13,688 bases of DNA from an uncultured Dietzia sp. Its GTDB lineage: Bacteria > Actinomycetota > Actinomycetes > Mycobacteriales > Mycobacteriaceae. Shown here in pieces: positions 1-6,326 of the stretch; position 1 is the first letter of the stretch; each line of letters begins with the position of its first letter. Position numbers and translations under genes: made by a program. The notes under the pieces were generated by a model that saw nothing but the letters and a program-made list of their open reading frames with translations, searched no databases and had not been told where the DNA came from. The stretch is taken from positions 1 through 13,688 of the forward strand of contig CAMNYG010000011.1 of assembly GCA_946570335.1 (NCBI GenBank), given 5' to 3'.

Positions 1-355
1 CGGCCCGTCGGGGGCGCTTGTCGCGCCGCCAGCCCTGGCCGCGGATGGCGGCCGTCTGGCTTTCCTGCTGTGCGGAGTCCGGGCGTCGACGATCTGCGGC
101 GCCCCGACGGGATGCCTGTCGTGCCGTGAGGCGCCGAGCAATTGTGTGCTCGCTCCGTCTGTCGAATTCTGATCCCCGCGTCCGTCGCCGCCCCGGATCG
201 CCAGCAGCTCGACAGCACATCGGCCTCACCGGCGAGTCGGAACCCGACAGGTGAACCGGAACGTCTGCTGCCGATCACCGGATCCGGGCGTCGAACAGGC
301 TGATGCCCCGCACTCTCGCTGCCCTGCCGCATGGCCCGAATACGTCACTGTGACG
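1..355. other. Left edge, no assignable gene
   Basis: I see no convincing gene here. The minus strand has no stop in any frame to the left of position 226, so a gene running off the left edge is possible. The two longest minus readings start at an ATG at 332 and an ATG at 220; the latter is preceded by GGTGAGG three bases upstream. Their products are arginine-rich without a recognisable motif. The 332 frame uses many codons that are rare in a GC-rich actinobacterium (AGA, AGT, CGA, GTT). The plus-strand open stretch at 18-254 is also an arginine-rich composition artefact. I treat the stretch as intergenic, with a weak possibility of a 5' gene end at 1-220 on the minus strand. Confidence 0.4.
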
Positions 356-356
356 T
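342..356. repeat. Perfect 15-bp palindrome, possible operator
   Basis: ACGTCAC-T-GTGACGT is a perfect 7-bp inverted repeat with a one-base centre. It sits directly after the stop codon of the thioesterase gene and shares that codon's last base. It is too AT-balanced and lacks a T-tract, so it is a poor intrinsic terminator. Odd-centred palindromes of this size are typical of TetR- or GntR-type operators (general knowledge). Which gene it would control cannot be told, because nothing to the left is assignable. Confidence 0.45.
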
Positions 357-835
357 TATGGAGGTGGGGTGCTCGGTCGTGGAATATTCTGGGGTCGCAG
401 TTGACCTCGGGCGAGAACCTCTTCGGTCTCCGACTGGGTGATCACGACATCCCATAGTTGCTGACCACGGCCCTGGAACAGAGCCTCGGCCGCGATGTCC
501 ACGTGCCCGCCGGACGAGACCCGCAGGAAGTCGGTGCCGTTGCGTACGCCCACCGCAATCTGGCCCCGATCTGCCACGGCGCGACCGGCACCGGCTCCGC
601 CCGCGCACTCGACGAGGCTCGCATAGACGCCGCCGCGGACTGTTCCCCACTCGGTCTGGTGATCCGATCCGTGGTAGGCATGGGCACGCAGCGACGTGAC
701 CGAGACCGCATCGATCGCGAAACCGGTGCCGGCGACGAACCGACTCACCTTCGTGGGCGCCGCCTCGGGTGGTGGATTCTGACCGGTGTGCATGCGCCTG
801 CGGTTGACGCCGATACGGCGGGGGCTATCCACCAC
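356..835 (-). CDS. PaaI-family hotdog thioesterase (Rv1847-like)
   Basis: This is a predicted single-domain hotdog-fold acyl-CoA thioesterase, 159 aa from a GTG at 835. An ATG at 793 (residue 15) is an alternative that avoids overlap with the ABC-F gene; neither start has a strong Shine-Dalgarno. The family pattern is clear. [16 protein letters not shown] (residues 61-76) corresponds to the usual TPWGxVHGG block with the acidic residue of the hotdog helix. NGTDFLR (99-105) is the substrate strand, GRGQQLWDV (122-130) the next strand, and [10 protein letters not shown] (142-151) the C-terminal strand. The oddity is Arg67 where the family normally has the histidine of HGG; the codon is CGC, one base from CAC. 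The GTG start overlaps the TAG of the upstream ABC-F gene by 11 bases, so the two are probably co-transcribed. The physiological substrate is unknown. The fold assignment is firm; catalytic activity is less sure because of the His-to-Arg change. Confidence 0.85.
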   Translation of the reverse strand: MVDSPRRIGVNRRRMHTGQNPPPEAAPTKVSRFVAGTGFAIDAVSVTSLRAHAYHGSDHQTEWGTVRGGVYASLVECAGGAGAGRAVADRGQIAVGVRNGTDFLRVSSGGHVDIAAEALFQGRGQQLWDVVITQSETEEVLARGQLRPQNIPRPSTPPP

Positions 836-2474
836 GGACGGAGCTTACTCGCGAGGCTTCGAGTCGAAGCGTCGGCCAGCCGGCGAGGTCACGGAGGAGT
901 TGCCTGTCATGGGTGGCCTCGATGACGGCGCACTCAGCCCGCGCCAACGCCTCGGTGAGAGCGTCCACCAGCGCAAACGACAGGTGGTTCGAGGGTTCGT
1001 CCAGGATCAGCAGCTCAGGTCTCCGGGCCAGGCACAGTGCCAGGTGAAGCCTTCGCTGTTGCCCCTGCGACATGCTCCCCACGCGATTTCCCGCAAGGCT
1101 TGCCTCCAGCAATCCTGTCGATGCCAGACCAGGTGCCTCGGAAAGTCCTGACTGCTCGACATGGTCCCGGTAGAGCTCGACGCCGGTACGCCGGAGGTCC
1201 CAGTCCGGGATCTCCTGGGTGAGGATCGCCATCCGTGCGCCGGGGCGATGATCCACCGACCCGGTATCGGGATGGAGTCGACCCGCGAGCACCTCGAGAA
1301 GCGTCGACTTCCCGGCACCGTTCGGCCCGGTCAATAGGAGTCTGTCGCCCGTGTCCACGGTGAAGGCCACCGGGGCGTCCAGGCGGCCGGTGACCCGGGG
1401 TGCGTCGCAGGTGAGAATCCGGCGCCCGGATGGCACCTGCCAATCGGGCCACCGGAATTCCGGCGGGGGCACCGGGACAGTGATGCGGTGCTTCTCCAGC
1501 TCCTCCCGCCGACGGTTGAACGCCTGCACGGTGCCCGCGGCGCGTGTGGCCCGCTCATGCCGACCGTGACCCTTCTCGGGGCGCCACGAATCCCTCAGCC
1601 GACCGCGGGCGACGTGAGCGGCTCGCACCAGACGCTGGTGCTCCTCGGTCTGATCCGCGTGGGCCTGTTCCCACTGCTCCCGGTCGCGTCTGCGCCCCTC
1701 GATCCATCCCTCGTAACCGCCGCCGTACAGGCGTGGTCTGTCGTCCTCGTGTGGGTCCAGGTCGAGGAAGTCAGTGGCGACGTCGCGCAGGAGCGCTCGG
1801 TCGTGGCTGGCGATGGCGAGTCCACCGCGATGGTTCTTCAGCCGGGCGGTCAGAAACTCCACACCGGACGCGTCGAGGTGATTCGTCGGCTCGTCCAGCA
1901 GCAGGAGCTCGTGACCCGCGCCGAGGACGCAGGCGAGGCGAACCCGGTAGCGCTGCCCCACTGACAGCGTCGCCAGCGGCCGATCGCGGTCGGAGCACGC
2001 CGACAGGCCCGCGAGCGCCATGTCCACACGGCGATCCGCATCCCAGGCGTCCAACGCGGTCACCAGATCCAGCGCGCTCGCATAGTCGTCATCGGCGCCG
2101 GGCCTACCGTGTGCAAGGGCGTCAACCGCGCGATCGAGCCTGGCGAGCGCGGTGAGCGAAGGAGCGATCTCCGAGGCGATCTGGTCGCCGACCGTCCGCT
2201 GCCCTGACGCGTCCAGGTGCTGCTGGGTCACCCCGACGTCCCCGACCCGGGATACGGTGCCCACGTCGGGGGTGAGAGTCCCGGAGAGAACCCTGAGCAC
2301 GGTGGTCTTGCCGCGCCCGTTCTCGCCGACCAACGCCAGCCGGGAGCCGGCGGATACCGTCAGGTCCACGCCGGTCAGGACACGTCTGTCCCCCAGGGTG
2401 ACGCCGACCCCGGAAAGTCGGATATGGGAGCGGGAGCCCGCGCGAGAGTATTGGTGAGAGGAAGTGTCGTGCAC
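825..2474 (-). CDS. ABC-F ATPase, antibiotic ribosome-protection type
   Basis: A soluble tandem ATP-binding-cassette protein of 549 aa with no membrane segments, so an ABC-F factor and not a transporter. Domain 1 has Walker [10 protein letters not shown] (50-58), signature LSVGQ (170-174), Walker B LLLLDEP with NHLD (190-201) and the H-switch ASHD (222-225). An arginine- and glutamate-rich linker (about 258-330) separates it from domain 2: Walker [10 protein letters not shown] (383-391), signature MSQGQ (468-472), Walker [13 protein letters not shown] (488-499), switch ATHD (520-523). ABC-F resistance factors bind the ribosomal E site and dislodge macrolide, lincosamide, streptogramin or pleuromutilin drugs; which class applies here cannot be read from the sequence. 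The first signature deviates from LSGGQ. The start is a GTG with AAGAAGG four bases upstream. The 176-bp leader contains a possible short ORF and hairpins, listed separately, as is common for inducible ABC-F genes. A housekeeping translation-factor role (EttA-like) is the alternative, but the two divergent signatures and the length fit the resistance branch better. Confidence 0.9.
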   Translation of the reverse strand: MHDTSSHQYSRAGSRSHIRLSGVGVTLGDRRVLTGVDLTVSAGSRLALVGENGRGKTTVLRVLSGTLTPDVGTVSRVGDVGVTQQHLDASGQRTVGDQIASEIAPSLTALARLDRAVDALAHGRPGADDDYASALDLVTALDAWDADRRVDMALAGLSACSDRDRPLATLSVGQRYRVRLACVLGAGHELLLLDEPTNHLDASGVEFLTARLKNHRGGLAIASHDRALLRDVATDFLDLDPHEDDRPRLYGGGYEGWIEGRRRDREQWEQAHADQTEEHQRLVRAAHVARGRLRDSWRPEKGHGRHERATRAAGTVQAFNRRREELEKHRITVPVPPPEFRWPDWQVPSGRRILTCDAPRVTGRLDAPVAFTVDTGDRLLLTGPNGAGKSTLLEVLAGRLHPDTGSVDHRPGARMAILTQEIPDWDLRRTGVELYRDHVEQSGLSEAPGLASTGLLEASLAGNRVGSMSQGQQRRLHLALCLARRPELLILDEPSNHLSFALVDALTEALARAECAVIEATHDRQLLRDLAGWPTLRLEASRVSSVRGG

Positions 2475-2477
2475 AGT

Positions 2478-2484
2478 GCCTTCT
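2478..2484 (-). promoter_or_regulatory. Shine-Dalgarno deciding the ABC-F GTG start
   Basis: AAGAAGG on the minus strand ends four bases before the GTG at 2474. It is the only good ribosome-binding site near that end of the frame and fixes the start. Confidence 0.6.
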
Positions 2485-2499
2485 TCGGCTCGTCATGGA

Positions 2500-2528
2500 G
2501 CCGGGCAGCACTCGATCAGCCGCCCGGC
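2500..2528 (-). promoter_or_regulatory. Leader hairpin 2 (C:D) before ABC-F start
   Basis: On the minus strand GCCGGGC (2528-2522) can pair perfectly with GCCCGGC (2506-2500) across a 15-nt loop. The hairpin ends 15 bases before the Shine-Dalgarno of the ABC-F gene. Its 5' arm overlaps CCGCCG (2530-2525), which can instead pair with CGGCGG of the upstream hairpin, so the two structures exclude each other. No T-tract follows it. Functional meaning is inference. Confidence 0.35.
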
Positions 2529-2567
2529 GGATAGCCAGTGGACGGCGCGCTGAGAAGGTCAGAAGAA

Positions 2568-2595
2568 GGTCTCGGCCGCCGTCAGCGGCGGGACC
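2568..2595 (-). terminator. Hairpin with T-rich tail; terminator or attenuator
   Basis: On the minus strand GGTC plus CCGCCG (2595-2586) pairs with CGGCGG (2581-2576) plus GACC (2571-2568). The loop is the tetranucleotide CTGA and there is a four-base 3' bulge. It is followed by TTCTTCT (2567-2561). It lies 55 bases past the PNPOx stop, so it may simply end that transcript. The TGA of a 14-codon ORF lies in the loop, so it may instead be a translation-sensitive attenuator for the ABC-F gene. Confidence 0.5.
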
Positions 2596-2626
2596 AGGGC
2601 TTCATGGTGATGGCACCGGGATACAT
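2582..2626 (-). CDS. Possible 14-aa leader peptide upstream of ABC-F
   Basis: An ATG at 2626 opens a 14-codon frame encoding MYPGAITMKPWSRR, ending in TGA at 2584-2582 inside the loop of the downstream hairpin. There is no Shine-Dalgarno. However, a TACCCT -10-like box (2639-2634) lies exactly seven bases upstream of the ATG, so the message could be leaderless. Upstream ORFs that stall drug-bound ribosomes control many ABC-F resistance genes (known). Here the role is inference from position only, and an ORF this short can arise by chance. Confidence 0.3.
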   Translation of the reverse strand: MYPGAITMKPWSRR

Positions 2627-2633
2627 GACGGTC

Positions 2634-2639
2634 AGGGTA
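2634..2639 (-). promoter_or_regulatory. Candidate -10 box for ABC-F leader
   Basis: TACCCT (minus strand) fits TANNNT and places a start site at or next to the ATG of the 14-codon leader ORF. I see no good -35 at 17-18 bp spacing. If real, it would start the ABC-F message inside the stretch just after the PNPOx stop. Confidence 0.3.
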
Positions 2640-2650
2640 CGCCTGTTCGA

Positions 2651-3238
2651 TCATTCCCGCATCCGCAGCTCTGCGAGCTCGCGGCGGTAGAGCTCGGTCA
2701 ACCCGTCGATGTAGGCCCGGTTCCAACGGGGACTGATGTGCTTGCTGCAATTGGCGTCGGCCGCCACCAGGTCCACGAGGAAGATGCGCTCCACCCGGCC
2801 GGTGTAGTGCTTCTCCCCCATGCGCCTGAGCTCTTCGGTGAGGTCCGGGTCCGCATCGGGTTCGAGCACCCTCGCGTGGCCGAAGACTTTCAGTCGCGCC
2901 CGTCTCGGGTAGTCGATGAAGAACAGGCACACCCGGCCGTCCCGGTCCACGTTCCCGGTCGAGACATACTGCTTGTTTCCCGGGAAGTCGGCCCAGGCCA
3001 GGGATGTGGGCGTGGGGACGTGAACAAATCCGGCGGGGCCGCCGCGGTGTTGTACGTACGGCCAGCCGGACTCCGTGACGGTGGAGAGGAAGAAATGGTC
3101 CGCCCGGCGGATCTGTGCGATGTCCGTGGGGTCCAGCTCGAACTCCCCTGTCTCCCGGGGACGGTTGGCACCGACTGCCTCCTGTCGGGCGCGGGCGGCC
3201 GCGCCGAATGCGATCTCCTGATACTGGTTGACGGCCAT
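2651..3238 (-). CDS. PNPOx-like FMN-binding split-barrel protein
   Basis: A 195-aa pyridoxamine-5'-phosphate-oxidase-like protein, predicted cytoplasmic and FMN-dependent. Visible features are the N-terminal barrel strand DHFFLSTVTESGWPYVQHRGG (about 47-67), a core region LAWADFPGNKQYVSTGN (80-96), RVCLFFIDYPRRARLKVFGHARV (102-124, the typical strand pair containing the R-LKV-G-A pattern) and the C-terminal NCSKHISPRW (163-172). This resembles the broad family of actinobacterial flavin- or F420-binding split-barrel proteins more than true PdxH; the substrate is not deducible. The ATG at 3238 has no Shine-Dalgarno. It lies six bases after the -10 box of its promoter, so it is probably translated from a leaderless message. 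It is divergent from the HTH-FUSC-esterase operon and shares its operator region, which suggests the two are regulated together. Confidence 0.88.
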   Translation of the reverse strand: MAVNQYQEIAFGAAARARQEAVGANRPRETGEFELDPTDIAQIRRADHFFLSTVTESGWPYVQHRGGPAGFVHVPTPTSLAWADFPGNKQYVSTGNVDRDGRVCLFFIDYPRRARLKVFGHARVLEPDADPDLTEELRRMGEKHYTGRVERIFLVDLVAADANCSKHISPRWNRAYIDGLTELYRRELAELRMRE

Positions 3239-3240
3239 GC

Positions 3241-3256
3241 GTCAACGGTAGTTGAC
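3241..3256. promoter_or_regulatory. 16-bp operator-like palindrome, left copy
   Basis: GTCAAC-GGTA-GTTGAC is a perfect 6-bp inverted repeat with a 4-bp centre. It matches 12 of 16 bases of the copy at 3269-3284, 28 bp away centre to centre. It covers the -10 of the minus-strand promoter and most of the -35 of the plus-strand promoter. It is a good candidate binding site for a repressor, possibly the small HTH protein encoded at 3312. Confidence 0.55.
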
Positions 3257-3273
3257 GATACGTCGATCGTCAA
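3245..3273 (-). promoter_or_regulatory. Promoter of PNPOx-like gene (leaderless)
   Basis: Minus-strand -35 TTGACG (3273-3268), 17-bp spacer, -10 TACCGT (3250-3245). The ATG at 3238 starts six bases after the -10, so transcription and translation probably begin at the same base. The match to a housekeeping sigma promoter is good at both boxes. Confidence 0.65.
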
Positions 3274-3281
3274 TGTAGGTT
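3252..3281 (+). promoter_or_regulatory. Promoter of HTH-FUSC-esterase operon
   Basis: Plus-strand -35 TTGACG (3252-3257), 18-bp spacer, -10 TAGGTT (3276-3281), giving a start near 3288 and a short untranslated leader with AGGTGAGG (3301-3308). It overlaps the minus-strand promoter over its full length, so polymerase can hardly occupy both at once. Confidence 0.6.
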
Positions 3282-3284
3282 GAC
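3269..3284. promoter_or_regulatory. 16-bp operator-like palindrome, right copy
   Basis: GTCAA-TGTAGG-TTGAC is the second copy of the 16-bp element. It covers the -10 of the plus-strand promoter and most of the -35 of the minus-strand promoter, mirroring the left copy. The pair lies on a larger dyad centred between 3262 and 3263, which also includes GACGAT/ATCGTC arms. Confidence 0.5.
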
Positions 3285-3311
3285 TTGCGCTGCGAAGGCG
3301 AGGTGAGGCAT

Positions 3312-3512
3312 GTGGAGACGATGATGGACCCTGGGGACGACTCCCCCGTCGGCCGGCTCGCCGCGATCGCCGACGCCAAGGCGAGGCTCGCTCGCGACGA
3401 GGCAGCGGCGGTGAGAAACGCCAGGCTGCACGGGATGAGCTGGGCGGAGATCGGCGCGATCATGGGCGTCAGCAAGCAGGCGCTGCACAAACGATTCGGA
3501 AGGACAACCTGA
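3312..3512 (+). CDS. Small helix-turn-helix DNA-binding protein
   Basis: A 66-aa protein that is little more than one HTH. A helical lead (RLAAIADAKARLARDEAAAVRNARLHG, roughly 15-41) precedes GMSWAEIGAIMGVSKQALHKRF (41-62), a textbook HTH with A-x-x-M-G-V-S turn spacing. I chose the GTG at 3312 because AGGTG lies six bases upstream; ATG at 3321 or 3324, served by GGAG, is equally possible and changes only the first residues. Upstream lie the promoter and paired palindromes described separately; downstream, FUSC starts six bases after its TGA. It has no effector domain. It could act as an autoregulator of this operon and of the divergent PNPOx gene (inference). Very small HTH proteins of this kind are common in actinobacteria and mostly uncharacterised. 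Confidence 0.75.
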   Translation: METMMDPGDDSPVGRLAAIADAKARLARDEAAAVRNARLHGMSWAEIGAIMGVSKQALHKRFGRTT

Positions 3513-3518
3513 ACGCGG

Positions 3519-5291
3519 ATGCCACGGAACCAGATCGGAGAGACACTACGGCCACTCGTGACGCTGGCTCCCAGCCCGCCCCGGTTGCCCAACGCGTTCA
3601 AGGCGGGCCTGACCGTGTGCCTGTGTCTGTCGATTCCCTATCTGCTCGGCAGGTTCGATCTCGGACTCCTCACGGTGACGGGTACGTTCGCGGTCCTCTA
3701 CGCGTCCGCGGCTCCCCTGCGCCGGCGAGCGGTCACCGTCGCCGGGATCGGAATCGGACTGGTCGCGTCCACGAGCCTCGGTGCGTTCACCGCCGAATCC
3801 ACCCTCGCCTTCGCGATTGCAGCGGTGCTGTTGGCCATGGTCAGCGCGGGCCTGTTCCTCGCGCTGCGTGTCGGTCCGCCGGGGTCGTACTTTCTGGTCC
3901 TGTGCGCCGGCATCGCCAACCTGTTGGTCAGCGAACACGGGACCGAGCCTGCTCTGATCCCGGCGATGACGGCGGTCGGGGTGGTGGTGGCATGGCTGGT
4001 GACCATGTGTGAACTCCTGCCCGACCCGCGCAAACCTGAGCGCAAGGCCGTCGAGGCGGCCCGCATGGCCGTGGCGAACTATGCCGACACCGAGCCCGGC
4101 CCTGATAGTCGTCCGCAACACCGCGCGGCCGCACACGCGCTCGCCGCTGCCGAGGAGGCGATCGCTGAAGGCATGTGGACGCCGTCCCGGGCCCTGGGCG
4201 CGGACCTGGAGGCCGCGTACGACCAGTTCACCGAACGGGCTGCGCGGGCGAGTCTTCACATCGTTCCCAGCGAGGAGAAGGCCTGGGACCCCCGGAACCC
4301 CGATGCCGGACGGTGGCTCCCCGAGGATCCCGGCACCGCCGACGTGGAGATGCCCTCGGTGGAGTCCGCGGAACGGGTGGAGAACGCACTGGCCGAGGAC
4401 GAGCGCCAGACCATCGGGTCCCTTCGAAGACGGCTCGTCGACGGGCTGCGCTGGCCCGGTGAGCCCTGGTCGGTCGCGGCTTCGGTCGGAGTGGCGACCG
4501 CGGCGTCCATCGTCGTGCTCACGCTGCTGGCCGGCGCTGATCAGCCCCACCTGTACTGGGTGATCGCCTTTTCTGCCCTGGTCCTACACCAGGGTGGCCC
4601 GCGGGTGGCGCGCACCTACCGGGCACTACACCGACTCCTCGGGACCGTCGTGGGGCTGGCGCTCTTCCTGCTGGTCGTCACGCTGCATCCGAGCGGGTGG
4701 TGGCTTATCGGGTTGATCGTGCTCCTGCAGTTCACCATCGAACTCCTCGTCACCCGGAACTACGGCTTGGCCGTGGCGCTCATCACCCCGCTCGCGCTGC
4801 TCATCGCGTCCGGGGGGAATGTTCCGCAGCAGCCGCTCCCCTTGGTCGGCGAGCGGCTGTTGGACACGGTCATCGGCGTCGTCGTCGCCCTTGTGGTGTT
4901 GTGGGGATTCGGACGCCGGGCGCACCACCGCGCCGTCCGGGGCGATACCCGGCGCGCGGTCGAGGCACTCGCCGCGTTCGCCCGTGGGGACGCCCCTGAA
5001 CAGCACGCCCCCACGGTCGCGTCGACGCTGCGCGACCTCCACACCTCCACGTCCCTGCTGGTCGCCGACGGACATCAGGACTCGCCCGAGGCCCGAACTG
5101 CAGAGGCCGTCACCTACGCGGGATTCCTGATGCTCGGCACCCATGATCGACATACCGTCGCGGCATCGGCCCCGAGGTGGACCGAGGCCGAAAGGCTGCG
5201 CCTTTCCTCTGGGCGGCGACAGATCGACGACGACGACGTGGATATTCGGCTGCGACAGCTGTGTGCACACATGGGGGCGGCCCTCGAATGA
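3519..5291 (+). CDS. FUSC-family integral membrane exporter
   Basis: A 590-aa inner-membrane protein of the fusaric-acid-resistance / aromatic-acid-exporter superfamily (YccS/AaeB-like). It has the usual two-half layout. About six hydrophobic segments lie in the N-terminal half (roughly 28-44, 48-64, 71-90, 96-117, 121-138, 145-165). A charged cytoplasmic domain follows (about 170-312). The second bundle of about six segments is at 318-339, 344-358, 372-390, 393-411, 415-432 and 446-465, then a soluble tail with an acidic run near 570-575. HQGGPRVARTYRALHRLLGTVVG (357-379) carries the family's conserved R-x-x-H-R-x-x-G-T motif. The substrate is likely a small aromatic or carboxylic acid, but that is family inference. 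The ATG at 3519 is six bases after the HTH gene and has only a distant AGGA (3501-3504), suggesting translational coupling. The stop overlaps the next gene's ATG as ATGA. Confidence 0.88.
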   Translation: MPRNQIGETLRPLVTLAPSPPRLPNAFKAGLTVCLCLSIPYLLGRFDLGLLTVTGTFAVLYASAAPLRRRAVTVAGIGIGLVASTSLGAFTAESTLAFAIAAVLLAMVSAGLFLALRVGPPGSYFLVLCAGIANLLVSEHGTEPALIPAMTAVGVVVAWLVTMCELLPDPRKPERKAVEAARMAVANYADTEPGPDSRPQHRAAAHALAAAEEAIAEGMWTPSRALGADLEAAYDQFTERAARASLHIVPSEEKAWDPRNPDAGRWLPEDPGTADVEMPSVESAERVENALAEDERQTIGSLRRRLVDGLRWPGEPWSVAASVGVATAASIVVLTLLAGADQPHLYWVIAFSALVLHQGGPRVARTYRALHRLLGTVVGLALFLLVVTLHPSGWWLIGLIVLLQFTIELLVTRNYGLAVALITPLALLIASGGNVPQQPLPLVGERLLDTVIGVVVALVVLWGFGRRAHHRAVRGDTRRAVEALAAFARGDAPEQHAPTVASTLRDLHTSTSLLVADGHQDSPEARTAEAVTYAGFLMLGTHDRHTVAASAPRWTEAERLRLSSGRRQIDDDDVDIRLRQLCAHMGAALE

Positions 5292-6295
5292 TGGCCATGA
5301 CGCGCACCCGGACCATGAACCGGAACACGGTCCTGCCGTACTTCCGTGCGGGTCTCGCCATGTGCACGGCCGTGTTGGCAGCATCCTGCGCCCCGGCCGA
5401 CGGTGTCTCCGATGACCTCTCCCCGACCCCCACTGACCGGACCGATACCGTACGGCTCGAGTCAGACGGGACAGGGGTGCTGGAGCACCATTCGGTGATG
5501 ATCGACGACCTCGAGCGCACCTGGTCGACCTACATCCCGACCGGCGGCGCCGGGCCTGCTGCGCCCCTCGTGGTCGTGCTCCACGGGACAGGCGACACCG
5601 GACGCGGGATCCGTGGCGCGATCGGACCTGATCTCGAGAAGGTGGCCGATGAGCACGGATTCAGCATCGCCTACGTGGACGGACACCGGAACAACTGGAA
5701 CGAATGCCGCCTGGAGGGCGACTGGCCGGCCAAGGCGCGCGATCTGGACGATGTCGGCCTTGTCCGCGAAGTCGTACGGGTGCACGGATCGAGCGGCCCG
5801 GTTCATGCGGTCGGCTTCTCCAGCGGTGGTCACATGGCCATGCGGCTGGCGATGGAGGCACCCGATCTGGTGGAAGGCGTCGCCTCGGTGGCGGCCAATC
5901 CTCCGGCCGAGGGGAACCAGACCTGCGACGACGCCGGTGGCGCGGTGCCGATCATGTTCGTCCAGGGGCGTGAGGATCCCATCAACCCGCTTCAGGGCGG
6001 CGAGGTCCGGGTGGGCTCCGGGCCCTACGCGGTCTCCCGTGGCGACGTCCTCTCGGCCGTCGACGGTGCCGAGTGGTTCGCCGAGCGGAACGGGGCCACG
6101 ATCACCCCGGCGCCGACGCCCGAGCGCGACGGCGCCGTCGAAACGTTCACCTGGCCGGGTCCCGAGCCCGTCCGCCTCGTGGTGCTCGATCGGGTCGGCC
6201 ACTCCTTCCCCACCCTGTCGGGGAGATGGGGTGGGGACGCGAGGGTGCGATACGACGGTCCGGGCGAGATCTGGAGATTCTTTTCCGGAGACTGA
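5288..6295 (+). CDS. LpqC-like esterase lipoprotein (PHB-depolymerase fold)
   Basis: A 335-aa secreted alpha/beta-hydrolase of the poly(3-hydroxybutyrate) depolymerase / feruloyl-esterase group. The N-terminus has arginines, a hydrophobic stretch and the lipobox LAASC with Cys34, so it should be a lipidated envelope protein. The fold is marked by LVVVLHGTGDTG (94-105), the oxyanion region, and SIAYVDGHRNNWNECR (126-141). The nucleophile elbow is GFSSGG (176-181, Ser178), the acid is the Asp of QGREDP (Asp230), and the base is His305 in VGHSF; the triad is complete. The frame stays open to 5177, but I chose the ATG at 5288. It overlaps the FUSC stop in an ATGA junction and puts the signal peptide at the right distance; ATGs at 5291, 5297 and 5315 are alternatives. 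It is the last gene of the operon and ends 31 bases from the converging UvrA-like gene. Joint presence with an exporter suggests handling of ester-linked aromatic compounds, which is inference. Confidence 0.85.
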   Translation: MMAMTRTRTMNRNTVLPYFRAGLAMCTAVLAASCAPADGVSDDLSPTPTDRTDTVRLESDGTGVLEHHSVMIDDLERTWSTYIPTGGAGPAAPLVVVLHGTGDTGRGIRGAIGPDLEKVADEHGFSIAYVDGHRNNWNECRLEGDWPAKARDLDDVGLVREVVRVHGSSGPVHAVGFSSGGHMAMRLAMEAPDLVEGVASVAANPPAEGNQTCDDAGGAVPIMFVQGREDPINPLQGGEVRVGSGPYAVSRGDVLSAVDGAEWFAERNGATITPAPTPERDGAVETFTWPGPEPVRLVVLDRVGHSFPTLSGRWGGDARVRYDGPGEIWRFFSGD

Positions 6296-6326
6296 CGTCG
6301 GATGCTCGCAGGAGGGATGGACGGCG

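Noticed and set aside
18..254. Plus-strand 78-codon frame at the left edge
   Set aside because: It has an arginine-rich, low-complexity product, no Shine-Dalgarno and no recognisable domain; it is likely a product of high GC.
3285..3311. TTG start at 3285 for the HTH protein
   Set aside because: It would start upstream of the predicted transcription start, right after the -10 box, and has no Shine-Dalgarno. The GTG at 3312 is much better placed.
3546..4550. Long minus-strand open frame opposite the FUSC gene
   Set aside because: It is an arginine- and glycine-rich antisense shadow of a clear membrane-protein gene, with no motif of its own. The same applies to the other long antisense frames, for example 5462-6463 and 8488-9771.
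5177..5287. Upstream extension of the esterase reading frame
   Set aside because: It lies inside the FUSC gene, and it would bury the signal peptide and lipobox behind 37 arginine-rich residues. The ATGA junction at 5288 is the natural start.
6296..6326. Terminator between the converging esterase and UvrA-like genes
   Set aside because: The 31-bp gap contains no stem-loop that I can find, so none is annotated.
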